From Chromatiales bacterium (lineage in GTDB: Bacteria > Pseudomonadota > Gammaproteobacteria > Steroidobacterales > GCA-2729495): a DNA stretch of 38,796 bases. Below the pieces are notes generated by a model. The model did not search any database. It worked only from the letters and a program-made list of their open reading frames with translations, and was not told where the DNA came from. Within the stretch, counting starts at the first letter, position 1; each line of letters starts with the position of its first letter. The stretch covers positions 1 through 38,796 of the forward strand of contig PBZD01000003.1 in NCBI GenBank assembly GCA_002729875.1, given 5' to 3'. Below, piece after piece: positions 37,558-38,796 of this stretch. The translations under genes and the position numbers were made by a program.

Positions 37558-38004
37558 TTAAGAGACCTTGATATCGATCGCTGTTGGCTTTGTGACTTCG
37601 GTTTTCGGCAGATGAATATTCAGCACGCCGTCTTTACTCTCGGCGAAAATCGCACTCTCATTGACATCCGCCGGCAGACTGAAACTGCGCGCAAAACTGC
37701 CGTAGAAAGACTCGATGCGATGCCGGGTTTCCTGTTCATCTGTGTTCGCATAGCGCCGCTCGCCCTTGAGCGTGATCACGCCGTCGTGAACAGATACCTC
37801 GACATCTTCCTTGGGGACCGCGGGCAACTCGGCCTTGATCAGGTACTCTTGTTCCGTTTCGGAAATATTTGCTGCCGGGCGCCACGAAGCCACTTCACGT
37901 TCGCTTTCGTTGTCGCCGTTTAGTGCACGTCCGGCCGGAAACGCATTATAACGTCCGAACAGATTCTCAAATTCCCGGAACGGGCTCCAGTTTACTAACG
38001 TCAT
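37558..38004 (-). CDS. Hsp20/alpha-crystallin small heat-shock protein
   Basis: The 148-residue ATP-independent chaperone binds unfolding proteins. ATG at 38004 follows GAGGAGGA with six bases of spacing and gives the usual start TLVNWSPFREFENLF; a longer frame to 38043 is not needed. The alpha-crystallin domain spans about residues 40-135 and ends in GVLNIHLPK, the family's GVLxxxxPK motif. The tail IDIKV supplies the IxI motif for oligomer assembly. A sigma-32 type promoter lies 57-83 bases upstream, so heat induction is expected. Confidence 0.95.
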   Translation of the reverse strand: MTLVNWSPFREFENLFGRYNAFPAGRALNGDNESEREVASWRPAANISETEQEYLIKAELPAVPKEDVEVSVHDGVITLKGERRYANTDEQETRHRIESFYGSFARSFSLPADVNESAIFAESKDGVLNIHLPKTEVTKPTAIDIKVS

Positions 38005-38060
38005 TTCCATTCCTCCTCGTGTTCCAATAAGTTCAGGCGCCAACGCGCCCCGTAATCAGA

Positions 38061-38087
38061 ATATGGGGGTGGATTTGCGTTTTTCAA
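38061..38087 (-). promoter_or_regulatory. Heat-shock (sigma-32) promoter of the Hsp20 gene
   Basis: On the minus strand, TTGAAA (38087-38082), a 13-base spacer and CCCCATAT (38068-38061) match the RpoH consensus (CTTGAAA, CCCCATNT) almost perfectly and point into hsp20. Confidence 0.85.
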
Positions 38088-38262
38088 CGGGTACAAATGA
38101 ACCGACCCACGCGAGTCGTTATGCAACGTTGTCAGACCAGCGTGTCCGCTACCTTGCGCATCGAAGAGCGCTCTACCTGTTTTTGAGTCGGCGTAATCGA
38201 TGGCCTACGGTAATGGTTGTTCCGCGTGAGTGATTTGAACCACATGGCAATTATTATTAATT

Positions 38263-38313
38263 GGGGTCAGAGTAATAAACTGGCTAACCAGAGGTTAATT
38301 TTACTCTGACCCT
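38263..38313. repeat. MITE/REP-like inverted-repeat element
   Basis: Outer arms GGGTCAGAGTAA (38264-38275) and TTACTCTGACCC (38301-38312) are perfect complements. Inside them a second stem TAACC-AGA-GGTTA (38285-38297) forms the loop end. From memory, this outer motif resembles small non-autonomous elements common in gammaproteobacteria and linked to REP-associated transposases; no transposase is present here. A 15/16 match to its right arm lies near 6955. Confidence 0.6.
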
Positions 38314-38327
38314 ATTTATTCCGACAC

Positions 38328-38537
38328 CTAACCATCACCAATCGCCATCGTGATACTCCACAAGATGAGCATCAGAATAAAGAACCCCATGGCGGCAAAG
38401 ATCTGAAAATGGATAACACTGGCGACCATCGCGAAACAGGCGGCGAGGCCGCCGAAGCCGAAGGCCAGGACCCAGAACCAGCGTTGCGTCAGCAGCAGGA
38501 GGGCGAGTACACCCAGGATGATCAACGTCCATTTCAT
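38328..38537 (-). CDS. Small inner-membrane protein of unknown function
   Basis: The 69-residue protein is almost all hydrophobic, with two or three membrane helices (LIILGVLALLLL, then VLAFGFGGLAACFAMVAS, then FAAMGFFILMLILWSI). Its ATG overlaps the TGA of the upstream gene (ATGA), indicating translational coupling. No functional motif. Confidence 0.6.
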   Translation of the reverse strand: MKWTLIILGVLALLLLTQRWFWVLAFGFGGLAACFAMVASVIHFQIFAAMGFFILMLILWSITMAIGDG

Positions 38538-38796
38538 GGCGTCAGGAAATTGGTTTCTGACACCAATTTTTGTTCGTGGTCTACTGCCGTCACGTTAAAG
38601 CCGGTTTCCTTTTCGATTACCTTGCGCATGGCCGGCGTCAGCGTCACCCAGAATTCGATGAACAGGCGCAGTGGTTTTTTCAGGGCCCAGTAATTCCAGG
38701 ACCAGCCCTTGTGTACGACACGGTTCACCATGTCTTTCATCATCCTGTCGAAAGTACGGCGCGAATTCTTATTGGTGAGTGATACCGCGTATACCG
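38534..38796 (-). CDS. Protein of unknown function, partial (start beyond right edge)
   Basis: The reverse frame is open from the window's edge to the stop at 38534, giving at least 86 residues. The edge part reads VYAVSLTNKNSRRTFDRMMK, then HKGWSWNYWALKKPLRLFIE and a C-terminus with VIEKETGFNVTAVDHEQKL. An internal ATG at 38743 exists, but the upstream residues look coding, so the gene probably starts outside the window. No family recognised. It is coupled to the downstream small membrane protein. Confidence 0.6.
   Translation of the reverse strand, partial: VYAVSLTNKNSRRTFDRMMKDMVNRVVHKGWSWNYWALKKPLRLFIEFWVTLTPAMRKVIEKETGFNVTAVDHEQKLVSETNFLTP

Overview
The window looks like chromosome of a free-living, aerobic to microaerobic gammaproteobacterium. 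The clues are a TtcA-type tRNA thiolase, a 7Fe ferredoxin (FdxA), an E. coli-like FadH with all four cluster cysteines, a textbook sigma-32 promoter before an Hsp20 gene, a TonB-dependent receptor and a quinol nitric oxide reductase. No rRNA, CRISPR array, prophage or intact transposase is visible. One tRNA-Ser(UGA) is present.

Layout. (1) 1-8.8 kb is a catabolic and uptake block: a c-type cytochrome cut by the left edge, whose leader carries an in-frame stop; a TonB-dependent receptor; an MHS-type MFS transporter; a FadH-like dienoyl-CoA reductase; and, divergently, a large acyl-CoA dehydrogenase. (2) 9.1-14.6 kb is a glycan block: a TPR/O-GlcNAc-transferase-like protein, then a tight four-gene operon (SDR epimerase, cupin, DegT-type sugar aminotransferase, methyltransferase). 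(3) 14.7-17.8 kb holds D-glycerate 3-kinase, a two-gene operon (ABM-domain protein plus LLM flavin oxidoreductase) and fdxA. (4) 17.8-23 kb has two tandem MORN_2-repeat genes, then a small PAS-LuxR regulator and a qNOR gene that share an 11-bp upstream box. (5) 23.2-30.7 kb contains a two-gene exported/membrane pair of unknown function, a patatin phospholipase, a small cytochrome c, an isochorismatase-like hydrolase, ttcA, a PAP2 protein, a DUF3108 protein and a SRPBCC protein. (6) 30.8-38.8 kb has tRNA-Ser, a divergent cyclophilin-like exported protein, a 916-residue secreted multidomain protein ending in a heme motif, an unrecognised 197-residue protein, a sorbosone dehydrogenase-like PQQ enzyme, Hsp20, a MITE-like hairpin element and a small coupled pair at the right edge.

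The strongest leads are: the qNOR/PAS-LuxR pair with shared TTGTAAATTAT boxes and three clustered cysteines that may sense NO or redox; the secreted protein whose last residues are CSYCHAK; the degenerate exported cyclophilin just before it; the OGT-like protein beside a sugar-nucleotide cassette; and a small dispersed inverted-repeat element with a second half-copy about 31 kb away. All functional calls come from reading motifs by eye; no database search was run.
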